64,000 nucleotides of DNA. Origin: CALSMU01 sp965230225 (GTDB taxonomy: Bacteria; Bacteroidota; Bacteroidia; Flavobacteriales_D; Parvicellaceae). Position 1 is the first letter of the stretch. Each line of letters begins with the position of its first letter. Under the pieces are notes generated by a model. That model saw nothing but the letters and a program-made list of their open reading frames with translations, was not told where the DNA came from and made no database searches. The stretch lies in NCBI GenBank assembly GCA_965230225.1, contig CBDDKM010000002.1, forward strand, positions 620,001 through 684,000, written 5' to 3'. Below are positions 16,957-25,777 of the stretch, one piece after another. Both the position numbers and the translations under genes were made by a program.

Positions 16957-18405
16957 TTACAGTTCTTTTCTTAATCGAGCAACAGGAATATCTAGTTGTT
17001 CACGATACTTTGCTACCGTTCTACGAGCAATGTTATACCCTTTCTCTTTTAGTAAAGTGGCTAGCTTTTCATCTGTCAACGGCTTCTTTTTATCCTCACC
17101 ATCGATCGCATCCTGAAGAATTCTTTTCACCTCTCTGGTAGAAACCTCTTCTCCTGTATCGGTTGAAAGTGATTCACTGAAGAAATACTTTAACAGATAG
17201 GTTCCATAAGGAGTTACCACGTGTTTACTGTTTGCCACCCTGGAAACAGTAGAAATATCCATACCAATAATGTCCGCAATGTCCTTAAGGATCATTGGTT
17301 TCATTTTAGTCTCATCACCTGTAAGGAAAAAATCTCTTTGGTAGTTCATGATGGCATCCATGGTAACCAGAAGCGTTTGTTGCCTTTGTTTAATGGCGTC
17401 GATAAACCATTTCGCAGAATCAATTTTCTGCCTTACAAACATAACAGCTTCCTTATCTTGCTTGGTTTTTTTACTTTCTGCATAACCACGAAGCATTTCG
17501 GCATATTGCTTACTTACCTTTAATTGTGGAGCATTTCTACCATTCAACGTAAGGTCAAGCTTCCCATCCTGTTCGGTAATGATAAAGTCCGGAATAATTT
17601 GCTGCATCGCCTTACTGGTTTCCTTCATGGAATTACCCGGCTTGGGGTTCAGCTTAACAATTTCTTCGATGGCCTCTTTCAGGTCATCTTCCATTATTCC
17701 CAGCTTCTTAACGATCTTGTTGTAATGTTTCTTTGTAAACTCCTCGAAGCATTGGTCCAATACCGCTTCAGCTGTTTTTATCTCAACAGTAGATTGTTTT
17801 CTACCCAACTGAAGCATCAAGCATTCTCTCAAATCTCTTGCAGCAACTCCAGCGGGGTCCAGCCCCTGAACCATGGCAAGAACTTCCAATACTTCCTCCT
17901 CCTCAGCCATTACATTTAAGCTAAATGCAAGATCGTCTACTAAGTTTTCAACTTCCCTTCTGAGGTATCCTGATTCATCCAGATTACCTATGATTTGTTT
18001 AGCAATAATTAATTGCTTTTCATCTTTAATTCTAAGAGCTGCCTGATCTTCTAAAATTTCCTGAAAGGTAGCTCCTCCTGATAATGGAATAGCTTTTTCA
18101 TCGTCATCTACCCCTTTATTCTTAACCGATGTTTTGTAAGAGGGAACATCGTCGTCCAGGTAGTCGTTAATATCGAAGTCTTCTCTGGAGTCCGTTAGGT
18201 CCTCCGAAGAATAATCATCGTCAAAATCGTCTTCTTTGCGCTCGTCAACTTCTGCTCCTTCCTCCAGGGCTGGGTTTTCAATAATTTCTTGCTTAATTCT
18301 CTGCTCCAACTCTACTGTAGGCACCTGCAGTAACTTCATCAGCTGAATTTGCTGAGGAGAAAGCTTCTGTTGAAGCTTTAAGTTTAATGATTGTTTCAAT
18401 GCCAT
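16957..18405 (-). CDS. rpoN: RNA polymerase sigma-54 factor
   Basis: About 482 residues from the ATG at 18405 (MALKQSLNLKLQQKL); an earlier ATG at 18462 gives an atypical tail. Region I is the Gln/Leu-rich activator-response segment (LSPQQIQLMKLLQ, then NPALEEG). Region II is very acidic (residues about 55-95). The core-binding domain and helix-turn-helix follow, and the diagnostic RpoN box ARRTVAKYRE lies 20 residues from the end. It directs transcription from -24/-12 promoters and needs an AAA+ activator; no such activator is in this window. Confidence 0.95.
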   Translation of the reverse strand: MALKQSLNLKLQQKLSPQQIQLMKLLQVPTVELEQRIKQEIIENPALEEGAEVDERKEDDFDDDYSSEDLTDSREDFDINDYLDDDVPSYKTSVKNKGVDDDEKAIPLSGGATFQEILEDQAALRIKDEKQLIIAKQIIGNLDESGYLRREVENLVDDLAFSLNVMAEEEEVLEVLAMVQGLDPAGVAARDLRECLMLQLGRKQSTVEIKTAEAVLDQCFEEFTKKHYNKIVKKLGIMEDDLKEAIEEIVKLNPKPGNSMKETSKAMQQIIPDFIITEQDGKLDLTLNGRNAPQLKVSKQYAEMLRGYAESKKTKQDKEAVMFVRQKIDSAKWFIDAIKQRQQTLLVTMDAIMNYQRDFFLTGDETKMKPMILKDIADIIGMDISTVSRVANSKHVVTPYGTYLLKYFFSESLSTDTGEEVSTREVKRILQDAIDGEDKKKPLTDEKLATLLKEKGYNIARRTVAKYREQLDIPVARLRKEL

Positions 18406-18539
18406 TTTCTCGTTCTCTAATCTTAATATATTAAGCCCTGTAAAAGTACATGATATTATCAACTAATAATCTTTCTATGCACTACAAAGACTAAATATAG
18501 GTAGTTTTTTTACTTTTACAAAACCCCACAAATGATAGT

Positions 18540-18755
18540 ATGATTTTCTCTTTTATACCCATTTATCTGATTTTGCTTTGGGCAGTCTTTGCCACAGTAT
18601 TTTATCGATTCCGATACAAAGATGTTGCCTTACTTAAAAACTATTGGGTATTACTCATCATATTTGCTATTAATTTCTTCTTTTTTGCCTGGGGAATTAT
18701 CCTGTTTCTAGTACTAGAATTTATCCGATCAAAAACAAAAAATGATCCATCATGA
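18540..18755 (+). CDS. Small two-helix membrane protein
   Basis: 71 residues with two hydrophobic helices (FSFIPIYLILLWAVFATVFY and the segment from YWVLLIIFAINFF) and a basic C-terminus. No family recognised. The stop overlaps the start of a lipoprotein gene (ATGA), supporting that it is real. The promoter must lie in the 134 bases between it and the divergent rpoN gene. Confidence 0.6.
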   Translation: MIFSFIPIYLILLWAVFATVFYRFRYKDVALLKNYWVLLIIFAINFFFFAWGIILFLVLEFIRSKTKNDPS

Positions 18756-19354
18756 AAAAACTATTTTTATTACCTCTAATCTCCCTTTTATTTACCTCTT
18801 GCTACGTTAGTAAAACGCTAGACAGAGAAGTAAAAATAACCCTCGACGAAAGCTTTGAAATATCCATGCAAAACAATGGTAACTCTAACTTTACAGGAGG
18901 CTTTACCGCCGATGAATACAGGGCAGCGTTTATTGAGGGAATGAAGGCCGAATTTGCCAGCAGTAAAATTGTTATTGTACAAGACAACCCGGAGTTCATG
19001 GTTTCTATTTCTGAACTTAAAATAGAAGAGTCCACTAAAACAGAAACAGTAAATGACACTGAATCTGACGACCATGGAAAAGAGTTTGAATTAACTACCA
19101 TAGACATGAACTCAAAAGGGCTGGTGGATCAGGTGGAAAAGGAGCACATCAAAGAATGGTACGCAGAAAAAGAAAAGTCTGAAAAAGTAACCAATAGCCG
19201 ATCTGCCGGACAAGTTATTACAGGAGATAACAAAGACAGAAAAACCTATCGAGAAAAAGAATTTGACTCCAACGAGGCCTTAGATTTAGCCGAAAAATGC
19301 GGACGAAGATCCGGTGCCAGAATCATTAACGATATAATAAAGGCCATAAAATAA
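18752..19354 (+). CDS. Lipoprotein of unknown function, 200 aa
   Basis: Lipoprotein signal MKKLFLLPLISLLFTSC with Cys17. The mature protein has a compact first half (VKITLDESFEISMQNNG, AFIEGMKAEFASSKIVIVQDNPEF) and then a Glu/Lys/Asp-rich stretch. The pattern of a short conserved start, a fibre-like strand and 'defined by an Ile-rich end' recalls small outer-membrane lipoproteins, but no family is recognised. Coupled to the upstream two-helix protein by a 4-base overlap. Convergent with asnS. Confidence 0.75.
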   Translation: MKKLFLLPLISLLFTSCYVSKTLDREVKITLDESFEISMQNNGNSNFTGGFTADEYRAAFIEGMKAEFASSKIVIVQDNPEFMVSISELKIEESTKTETVNDTESDDHGKEFELTTIDMNSKGLVDQVEKEHIKEWYAEKEKSEKVTNSRSAGQVITGDNKDRKTYREKEFDSNEALDLAEKCGRRSGARIINDIIKAIK

Positions 19355-19388
19355 TTTATGGCCTTCAATACTTCAGTAATATCGTTTA

Positions 19389-20825
19389 TTAAAACTCTGC
19401 GTTCTTAGGTGTTCTTGGGAACGGAATTACATCTCTAATATTGGTCATTCCTGTAACAAACATTACTAGTCTTTCAAATCCAAGACCAAACCCTGCATGC
19501 GGAGCAGTACCAAATTTTCTGGTATCTAAATACCACCACACGTGCTCTTCCGGTATATCAAAACTAGCGCACTTCTCTTTCAGTACATCCAACCTTTCCT
19601 CACGCTGAGATCCTCCAATAATTTCTCCAATTCCCGGGAACAATACATCCATAGCAGCAACAGTTTTGTTATCGTCGTTTCTACGCATGTAAAATGCCTT
19701 AATGGTTTCCGGGTAATCGTAAATAATTACCGGTTTCTTAAAGTGTTTCTCCACTAAGAATCTTTCGTGCTCACTTGCCAAATCAACTCCCCACTCTACC
19801 GGGAATTTGAATTTCTTTTTCTTAAAAGGTTTTGACCTCATTAAGATATCAATGGCTTCTGTATAAGTAATTCTTTCAAAGTCATTTTCCACCACAAACT
19901 TCATTCTATCCACCAGGCTCATTTCGTTACGCTCTGCTTGTGGTTTTTGTTTGTCTTCGTTGGCTTCTCTTTGAGCTAAGAATGCTAAATCTTCCTCGCA
20001 GTGCTCCAATGCATAGTTTACACAATACTTCAGAAAATCCTCACCAAGGTTCATATCGTCGTGGATATCAGCAAATGCAATCTCCGGTTCAATCATCCAA
20101 AACTCTGCTAAATGACGAGAAGTGTTAGAGTTTTCAGCCCTAAAAGTAGGACCAAAAGTATATACTTGACCCAATGCCATAGCTCCTAACTCAGCCTCTA
20201 GCTGACCTGATACAGTTAGGTTTGTTTCTTTCCCAAAAAAGTCTTGTGAGTAATCTACATTTCCTTCTTCGTCTTTAGCAATATCTTTTAAATCCATGTT
20301 GGTAACATGAAACATCTCTCCGGCTCCTTCCGCATCCGAACCAGTAATTATTGGCGTATGCAAATAGAAAAAACCATTGTCATTAAAGTATTTATGAATG
20401 GCGTAAGCCATGGCATGTCTTATTCTAAAAACAGCTCCAAACGTGTTGGTTCTAAATCTTAAGTGAGCTTGCTCTCTTAAAGTCTCAAGACTGTGCCTTT
20501 TAGGCTGAAGAATCGTTTTTTGAACCTCGTCTGGATTGGCCTCACCAAAAACCTCAATGGCCTCTGCTACAACTTCTACTTTTTGCCCTTTTCCTTGAGA
20601 TTCTACTAAATCTCCAGAGATAGAAACAGCCGCTCCAACAGAAACTTTTTTTAATAATTCTTCTGGAAAGTTTTCATAATCAATTACCACTTGAATATTA
20701 GCTAAACAAGACCCATCGTTCAAAGCAATAAACCTATTACTTCTAAAAGCTCTTACCCATCCTTTTACCAGAATTTTTCCTCCTGGCTCTAATTTCAATG
20801 CATCAATAATTTTTGTTCTCTCCAT
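19389..20825 (-). CDS. asnS: Asparaginyl-tRNA synthetase
   Basis: 478 residues, full length. An N-terminal OB-fold anticodon-binding domain (ILVKGWVRAFRSNRFIALNDGS) is followed by the class II catalytic core: motif 2 in TFRAENSNTSRHLAEFWMIEPE and motif 3 in GFGLGFERLVMFVTGMTNIRDVIPFPRTP, the ending typical of AsnS. It charges tRNA-Asn directly with asparagine. Its 5' end lies 45 bases from a divergent frame, so its promoter overlaps the region before the CDGSH gene. Confidence 0.96.
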   Translation of the reverse strand: MERTKIIDALKLEPGGKILVKGWVRAFRSNRFIALNDGSCLANIQVVIDYENFPEELLKKVSVGAAVSISGDLVESQGKGQKVEVVAEAIEVFGEANPDEVQKTILQPKRHSLETLREQAHLRFRTNTFGAVFRIRHAMAYAIHKYFNDNGFFYLHTPIITGSDAEGAGEMFHVTNMDLKDIAKDEEGNVDYSQDFFGKETNLTVSGQLEAELGAMALGQVYTFGPTFRAENSNTSRHLAEFWMIEPEIAFADIHDDMNLGEDFLKYCVNYALEHCEEDLAFLAQREANEDKQKPQAERNEMSLVDRMKFVVENDFERITYTEAIDILMRSKPFKKKKFKFPVEWGVDLASEHERFLVEKHFKKPVIIYDYPETIKAFYMRRNDDNKTVAAMDVLFPGIGEIIGGSQREERLDVLKEKCASFDIPEEHVWWYLDTRKFGTAPHAGFGLGFERLVMFVTGMTNIRDVIPFPRTPKNAEF

Positions 20826-20916
20826 CGTTGAAAATTTTCGAATAGCAAAAAAACGAACTTTTCCCTATAAATGATGCTTACAACAAGGAAAAATATCTAT
20901 CTAACCCTATTATGTG

Positions 20917-20946
20917 TTGCAACATGTATTTTTTTATCTATCTTTG
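20917..20946 (+). promoter_or_regulatory. Promoter of the CDGSH gene (TTG-N19-TATCTTTG)
   Basis: TTG at 20917-20919 and TATCTTTG at 20939-20946 are separated by exactly 19 bases, the consensus Bacteroidota arrangement. The elements lie inside a longer possible frame that starts at 20871, so that longer start is unlikely. Transcription should begin near 20952, 24 bases before the ATG at 20976. Confidence 0.7.
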
Positions 20947-20975
20947 AACAACAACAAAACACCATCATTAATATC

Positions 20976-21212
20976 ATGGAAAAAGGAAAATCCACCCAAA
21001 ACACCCCCTACGTTATGGAAGTAGAAGCAGGTAAAAAAGCCTATTGCACCTGTGGTTTAAGTAGTAATCAACCTTTTTGCGACGGACAGCATAAAGGATC
21101 TTCATTTACTCCAGAAATAGTAGAATTTGATTCCACCAAAAAAGTAGCCTTTTGCGGATGTCGTAAATCCGGAAACGGAGCTTTCTGCGATGGATCACAT
21201 GCTAAAGGTTAA
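20976..21212 (+). CDS. Double-CDGSH iron-sulfur domain protein
   Basis: The ATG at 20976 (MEKGKSTQNTPYVME) is chosen because a consensus promoter sits just upstream; a start at 20871 would prepend a hydrophobic 35-residue segment that spans that promoter. The 78-residue protein has two CDGSH motifs: YCTCGLSSNQPFCDGQH and FCGCRKSGNGAFCDGSH. Each provides three Cys and one His to a 2Fe-2S cluster. Family members carry redox-active clusters and act in iron or redox homeostasis; the partner is unknown. If the longer start were used, the protein would be membrane-anchored. Confidence 0.85.
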   Translation: MEKGKSTQNTPYVMEVEAGKKAYCTCGLSSNQPFCDGQHKGSSFTPEIVEFDSTKKVAFCGCRKSGNGAFCDGSHAKG

Positions 21213-21323
21213 TCCTAACAGATTGGTTAATAATTAGTTGTAAAAACCGACACCATTACCAGATTCATGACAATTTCTATGGTATTGGTATTCTTTGTAC
21301 GTGAATCGGGCGAAAGAAGCCGA

Positions 21324-21339
21324 AAAAAACCGGTTTTTT
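21324..21339. promoter_or_regulatory. 16-bp perfect palindrome upstream of the MarR gene
   Basis: AAAAAACCGGTTTTTT, a perfect palindrome 73 bases before the MarR-family start codon. It has no loop and only a short G/C core, so it could be a dyad operator for the MarR dimer or a weak terminator for the CDGSH gene 112 bases upstream. Confidence 0.4.
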
Positions 21340-21412
21340 AACAATAAAGTCGTAATTTGGCACAAATCGTAGCCCTCTTACGAATAATACCATTTCTGAA
21401 AATAATGACCGC

Positions 21413-21865
21413 ATGAAAATAGAAGAGGAAATCCAGAGTAGATTTAGGAATGTCCGTCAGAAAGCATTGGTTAATTTGCACTACACACAATTGGCAATTG
21501 ATTACCGAACTGGGATGATCTTTAAGGAATATGATATTTCTGGCCAGCAATACAACGTACTTAGAATTCTACGAGGGCAATATCCTAAGGCAGCTAGTAT
21601 TGGACTAATTAAAGAGCGAATGCTCGATAAAGGGTCTGATGTTAGTCGAATCATCGACCGGTTGGTTAAAAAGTCTTTAGTAAGTAGAAAAGAATGTAAA
21701 GCAGATCGTAGACAAAAAGATGTTTTAATCAGCAAAAAGGGATTAAGCTTGTTGGAGTCTATGGAGGAAAAGAACGAAGACCTGGACGGATTATTGGGAG
21801 CATTAAGCGACGATGAAGCCGAAATTCTAAACGGCTTGTTGGATAAGCTCCGAGACGGGCTTTAA
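21413..21865 (+). CDS. MarR-family transcriptional regulator
   Basis: 150 residues with a winged helix-turn-helix: YDISGQQYNVLRILRGQYP, then the recognition region LIKERMLDKGSDVSRIIDRLVKKSLVSRKECKADRRQKDVLISKKG, including the wing motif D-R-R of MarR proteins. N- and C-terminal helices would form the dimer interface. Ligand unknown; MarR proteins often sense phenolic compounds or oxidants. Its stop is directly followed, on the other strand, by the stop of a membrane protein gene. Confidence 0.88.
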   Translation: MKIEEEIQSRFRNVRQKALVNLHYTQLAIDYRTGMIFKEYDISGQQYNVLRILRGQYPKAASIGLIKERMLDKGSDVSRIIDRLVKKSLVSRKECKADRRQKDVLISKKGLSLLESMEEKNEDLDGLLGALSDDEAEILNGLLDKLRDGL

Positions 21866-22591
21866 TCAAACAAAAAATAAGGGAACAATTGCCGCGGCTA
21901 GTACTGTTGTAAATGCCAGAGCAACTTTTAAATTGTCTTTCCAGCCTCTGGATTGAACTACCATCTCGTACCAGAAAAGCCTCTGAAACGGGAACAAAAC
22001 CATTAAGGCAAGGAAGAATAATGCAACCATATCCGCCCAAAAGCCGGATGTACTTGTTCTTATGGACATGTTACTCCCAATAATCATAACATCCCAAACC
22101 ACTGCACTTCCAGTTCCAACATAAAACATAATGAGCCAATTGGCCAGTTTGTTTCTTTTTTCAGAAACCGGTTTCCCTTGCGATTTGGACCAATAGGCTA
22201 CTTCAGCTCCTAGCCCACCCATACACAATAACATTAAGCTAATACCAATTATATCTGCATAAGTTGGTATTGTTTCGTGGGCGCCATAAATAGAAGTTAA
22301 AGCTACAAAAAGCATCATCATGTTTCCTCCCATGGCAAACAGGTATAGCAGCCCAATGAAAAACTTTTCGAAACCACTCATCCTACCGGTTAGTTGTTGC
22401 CCCATATATTTACTGCGAACGATGCTAAAATAAATGCCGCTTATAAAAGCTAACAGTATAATTATTCCATATACCGTATCTTTGCCCTCAAAGATCATTT
22501 TGTTTCTTTCCTGAAGCCAGGGAATACTCAACACAATAATTGTGGCAGTAATGAGGTTAGAAAGGAAAAACCGAGTGGTTAATTTATCCAT
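21866..22591 (-). CDS. Multi-pass membrane protein of unknown function, 241 aa
   Basis: About seven hydrophobic helices (for example LITATIIVLSIPWL, GIIILLAFISGIYFSIV, FFIGLLYLFAMGGNMMMLFVAL, VALFFLALMVLFPF). Short polar loops carry conserved-looking NKLANWLIMFYVGTGSAVVWD. No transporter or enzyme family recognised. It lies between the MarR gene (convergent, adjacent stops) and the ECF sigma gene (divergent, 71 bases between starts). Confidence 0.7.
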   Translation of the reverse strand: MDKLTTRFFLSNLITATIIVLSIPWLQERNKMIFEGKDTVYGIIILLAFISGIYFSIVRSKYMGQQLTGRMSGFEKFFIGLLYLFAMGGNMMMLFVALTSIYGAHETIPTYADIIGISLMLLCMGGLGAEVAYWSKSQGKPVSEKRNKLANWLIMFYVGTGSAVVWDVMIIGSNMSIRTSTSGFWADMVALFFLALMVLFPFQRLFWYEMVVQSRGWKDNLKVALAFTTVLAAAIVPLFFV

Positions 22592-22662
22592 AACGGAAAA
22601 AAATACAATTTTTTTAACTGAACTTAAAATATTTCTAAAACACAGCCGTCTACCAAATTGAG

Positions 22663-23256
22663 ATGGAGATTTCTACAACCATAGCAACCGATAAACAGAA
22701 CAAAGAAATCGGAGAGAAGTTCGAAAAAGAACGCAAGCGATTGTTCGGGTTTATCAGAAAGAGGGTAAAAACAGAACTCGATGCCGAGGATGTTTTACAG
22801 GATGTGTTTTATCAGTTCGTTACACTTTATCGAAATTTGGAAAACGTGGAGAAAACAACCTCCTGGTTGTTTACTGTTGCCAGAAACCGAATTACAGACC
22901 TTTATAGAAAAAAGAAAAATGTGAATTTTTCTGAACTAAATGGAGGTTCTTATTCGGAAGATGAAGACAGCCTTAAACTAGAGGACATATTTACCAATTT
23001 CGAACAAATTCCAGACGACGAAGTTACCAAAGACCTGTTTTGGGAAGAACTGGAAGAAGGATTAAACGAATTGCCTGCTGAACAGAAGGAAGTATTTGTG
23101 AAACACGAGTTCGACGGAAAATCATTTAAAGAAATAGCTGAAGAAACCGGATTGACGGTGAATACGCTCATTTCCAGAAAACGATATGCCGTTCTCCACC
23201 TCAGAGAAAAGTTAACTGAATTGTATAACGAGATCGTTGCCTCTTCTGAGTATTAG
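22663..23256 (+). CDS. ECF-type RNA polymerase sigma factor
   Basis: 197 residues. Sigma region 2 reads RLFGFIRKRVKTELDAEDVLQDVFYQFVTLYRNLENVEKTTSWLFTVARNRITDLYRKKK, with the DAEDVLQDVF core-binding element. An acidic linker follows (EDEDSLKLEDIFTNFE). Region 4 reads LPAEQKEVFVKHEFDGKSFKEIAEETGLTVNTLISRKRYAV, with a helix-turn-helix. It is paired with a small membrane protein 23 bases downstream, and no canonical zinc anti-sigma gene is seen. The start ATG at 22663 is the only convincing one. Confidence 0.9.
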   Translation: MEISTTIATDKQNKEIGEKFEKERKRLFGFIRKRVKTELDAEDVLQDVFYQFVTLYRNLENVEKTTSWLFTVARNRITDLYRKKKNVNFSELNGGSYSEDEDSLKLEDIFTNFEQIPDDEVTKDLFWEELEEGLNELPAEQKEVFVKHEFDGKSFKEIAEETGLTVNTLISRKRYAVLHLREKLTELYNEIVASSEY

Positions 23257-23279
23257 GCAAGGCTTTAAATCCAGACGTT

Positions 23280-23612
23280 ATGTGTGCAAAGTACAGCCCA
23301 AAAAAGATGGTCCTCATGTGTATTCTGGGATCGATTATAGTGGTAGCCATGGTTTGGGTATTCCAATTACTTTGGAATTGGTTAATGCCTGTTATCTTCG
23401 ACTGGGGAGAAATAACCTTCTGGCAATCTGCCGGGTTAATTTTCATGGCAAAAATACTTTTCGGATTCAGACACTTTGGAAAACACCAATGCCATTCGCA
23501 CGGATGGAAAGGAAAATTCAAAGACAAATACCACCAATTATCCGATGAGGATAAAGAGATTTTCAAAGAAAAATGGTCTAAATACTGCAATAAAAACAAA
23601 GAGGAACATTAA
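23280..23612 (+). CDS. Small membrane protein following the ECF sigma gene
   Basis: 110 residues: two hydrophobic segments (MVLMCILGSIIVVAMVWVFQ and FWQSAGLIFMAKILFG) and a C-terminal basic/histidine-rich cytosolic tail (HFGKHQCHSHGWKGKFKDKYHQ, then SDEDKEIFKEKW). Similar small proteins follow ECF sigma factors in Bacteroidota and are candidates for membrane-bound modulators, though no anti-sigma domain is recognised. The His cluster HFGKHQCHSH might bind metal. The gene ends in a strong terminator. Confidence 0.75.
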   Translation: MCAKYSPKKMVLMCILGSIIVVAMVWVFQLLWNWLMPVIFDWGEITFWQSAGLIFMAKILFGFRHFGKHQCHSHGWKGKFKDKYHQLSDEDKEIFKEKWSKYCNKNKEEH

Positions 23613-23625
23613 ATGTTTCCTCTTT
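23598..23625 (+). terminator. Terminator of the ECF sigma operon
   Basis: Inverted repeat AAAGAGGAACATT / AAATGTTTCCTCTTT, ending in a T-rich run to 23636. The left arm overlaps the last codons of the small membrane protein. Confidence 0.75.
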
Positions 23626-23703
23626 TTGTTTTTTTAACATTTCCCTACAACTATTAATTTTACTGGTGTTTCAAGCATTTCACATATTCTTATTAGAAAC
23701 CAA

Positions 23704-23759
23704 GGAAACGTTTTTTATATTTTTTGTTTCCAATGAGGAAAAAGTACATACATTTGTAC
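23704..23759 (+). promoter_or_regulatory. Promoter and likely TetR operators before the efflux operon
   Basis: Two inverted repeats precede the TetR start. GGAAAC (23704-23709) pairs with GTTTCC (23726-23731), a 28-bp span. GTACA (23744-23748) pairs with TGTAC (23755-23759), a 16-bp span that overlaps the -7 box TACATTTG (23749-23756, consensus TAnnTTTG). The ATG is at 23761, so the transcript is almost leaderless. A TetR dimer at the second repeat would block the promoter directly. Confidence 0.6.
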
Positions 23760-23760
23760 C

Positions 23761-24405
23761 ATGGAAAATAATATAGATCCAAAAGACAGAGAATTATTAT
23801 TAACAGTATCAGGCTTATTTATGACCTATGGAATAAAGAGTCTGACCATGGATGATATAGCCAGGCACCTTGGTATTTCCAAAAAGACACTTTACAAATC
23901 AGTTAGCGACAAAAAGGATTTGGTTAAGAAGTGTATGAAGTTGGCCATCGAAAATGACGAGTGTGCCCTTTGCGAAATAGAAAATGCTACTGGCAACGCT
24001 ATTGATAAGGTTTATTCCATCAATAAAATGGTTAGCCTTAAATTGCAAAGCATACAACCTTCGGTTATTTATGATTTACAGCGCTATTATCCGGAAGCCT
24101 GGGGAGTAATGGAAAATCACAAAAAAGATTTTATCCTCAACCAAATTGAATCCAACATTCTTGAAGGTATTGAAGAAGGTTTATACCGAGATAACCTTAA
24201 TCCGAAACTGGTTGCCACCATATATGTAACCTTAATTGATGCCATTTTCGATTCAAAACTCTTTAGAGATACTAAATATTCGTTCGAAGAAATGCACGTG
24301 GAAATTGCCCGCTATCACTTAAAGGGTATCGCCAGTGAAAAAGGTATTAAATACATCAAACAATTATTTGACATAGATAAAAAAGAAACACCATTTAACC
24401 CCTAA
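23761..24405 (+). CDS. TetR/AcrR-family repressor of the efflux operon
   Basis: 214 residues. The N-terminal TetR DNA-binding domain reads TVSGLFMTYGIKSLTMDDIARHLGISKKTLYKSVSDKKDLVKKCM, a full HTH with the usual K-x-x-L-Y turn. The C-terminal ligand domain is helical (YDLQRYYPEAW onward). It lies 21 bases upstream of the TolC-like gene and is divergent from nothing, so it is the first gene of the operon it probably controls. The inducer is unknown. Confidence 0.9.
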   Translation: MENNIDPKDRELLLTVSGLFMTYGIKSLTMDDIARHLGISKKTLYKSVSDKKDLVKKCMKLAIENDECALCEIENATGNAIDKVYSINKMVSLKLQSIQPSVIYDLQRYYPEAWGVMENHKKDFILNQIESNILEGIEEGLYRDNLNPKLVATIYVTLIDAIFDSKLFRDTKYSFEEMHVEIARYHLKGIASEKGIKYIKQLFDIDKKETPFNP

Positions 24406-24426
24406 CTTGAAAAGTAACTACTTATT

Positions 24427-25755
24427 ATGAAAAGAATAATCATAACGGCCTTGTTGTTCGGAAGCTTCACCTCATTTGGGCAAGATTCCTTCTCTTTAAA
24501 ACAGGCTCAGGAATACGCCATTCTGAACAATGGTAATTCTAAAAATGCAAAACTAGACCTTGAAATTGCAGAAAAAAAGGTTTGGGAAACTACTGCAATT
24601 GGTTTACCACAAATATCTGGTAAGGTTGACTTTCAAAACTTTATAGATATTCCTACTACTGTGGTTCCTGCTAATACATTCAACCCAATGGCTCCGGCCG
24701 ACGAGGTGATGGAAATGCAATTTGGTACAGACTATAATGTAAACGCTACACTACAAGTTTCTCAGCTTATTTTTAGTGGAAACTACCTGGTAGGTCTGCA
24801 GGCTTCTAAAGCGTATACCAATACCTCTAAACAACTGGTTGAAAAGTCCGAACTGGAAACCAAAGCTGCCGTAACAGAAGCATACTACACTGTACTTGTA
24901 TTGGAAGAGAATAAACGAATCATGGATTCTACTCTGACCTCTACCGAACAAATTTTTGAAGACACTAAAATATTGGTGGAAGAAAAAGTAGTTGAGTCTA
25001 CTAATGCTGCTCAATTAGAGCTTTCGGTTCTGCAGGTTCAAAATGGTATTACTCAGGTAGAAGCACAAGTAAGAGTAGCTAAAAACCTTCTTAAAATGCA
25101 AATGGGAATGGATCTTACAAAAGATATTACCCTAACCGAAACGCTAGATGGGTTTATTGGAATTGCCGAGGGAATTACTGCTCCAGAGGTATACGACGTA
25201 AGCAATAATATCGATCACAAAATCCTTGAATCGCAACTAACCTTAAATGAGTTATCGTTGAAAAACACTAAAGCGAATTATTTACCAAGTTTAGCAGCTT
25301 TCTTTTCTCATCAACAAGTGGCTCAAAGAAATGAAATCAACTTTTTTGATTCAGACTACAGCTGGTATCCAACTACTTTATGGGGGTTAAACCTAACCAT
25401 TCCTATTTTTAGTAGCGGACAACGTGCTTCTCAAGTTAGTCAGGCTCAATTGGAGGTAATGAAATCCCAAAACACCATGGAGCAAGCAGACAAGGGAATT
25501 AAGCTTCAAATGTCGCAAGCAGTAGCAGATTTCAATAGTGCAAAAGATGTATACAACACACAGAAAAAAGCCATTGATGTTGCCAAGTTGATCTTTGACA
25601 ATACTCAGATAAAATACAAAGAAGGAATTGTTTCAAGCTTGGAATTAACTCAGGTTCAAACGCAATATTTAACAGCACAATCTAACTTAACATCTGCCGC
25701 TTTCAATTTAATTAAAGCAAAATTGAGCATAGATAAACTATCAAATAAACTATAA
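24427..25755 (+). CDS. TolC-like outer-membrane efflux protein
   Basis: 442 residues with signal peptide MKRIIITALLFGSFTSFGQ. The mature protein shows the repeated helical organisation of outer membrane factors, beginning FSLKQAQEYAILNNGNSKNAKLDLEIAEKKVWETTAIGLPQISG and mirrored in the second half (HKILESQLTLNELSLKNTKANYLPSLAAFFSH). It should form a trimeric channel through the outer membrane that docks with the adaptor and RND pump encoded next. Followed by the adaptor gene after 22 bases. Confidence 0.92.
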   Translation: MKRIIITALLFGSFTSFGQDSFSLKQAQEYAILNNGNSKNAKLDLEIAEKKVWETTAIGLPQISGKVDFQNFIDIPTTVVPANTFNPMAPADEVMEMQFGTDYNVNATLQVSQLIFSGNYLVGLQASKAYTNTSKQLVEKSELETKAAVTEAYYTVLVLEENKRIMDSTLTSTEQIFEDTKILVEEKVVESTNAAQLELSVLQVQNGITQVEAQVRVAKNLLKMQMGMDLTKDITLTETLDGFIGIAEGITAPEVYDVSNNIDHKILESQLTLNELSLKNTKANYLPSLAAFFSHQQVAQRNEINFFDSDYSWYPTTLWGLNLTIPIFSSGQRASQVSQAQLEVMKSQNTMEQADKGIKLQMSQAVADFNSAKDVYNTQKKAIDVAKLIFDNTQIKYKEGIVSSLELTQVQTQYLTAQSNLTSAAFNLIKAKLSIDKLSNKL

Positions 25756-25777
25756 CCCCTACCTAACAACTAGAATA

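Noticed and set aside
16957..18405. Long antisense frames over rpoN (for example 17221-17523 and 17524-17919 on the plus strand)
   Set aside because: They are shadows of the rpoN reading frame without start context or recognisable domains.
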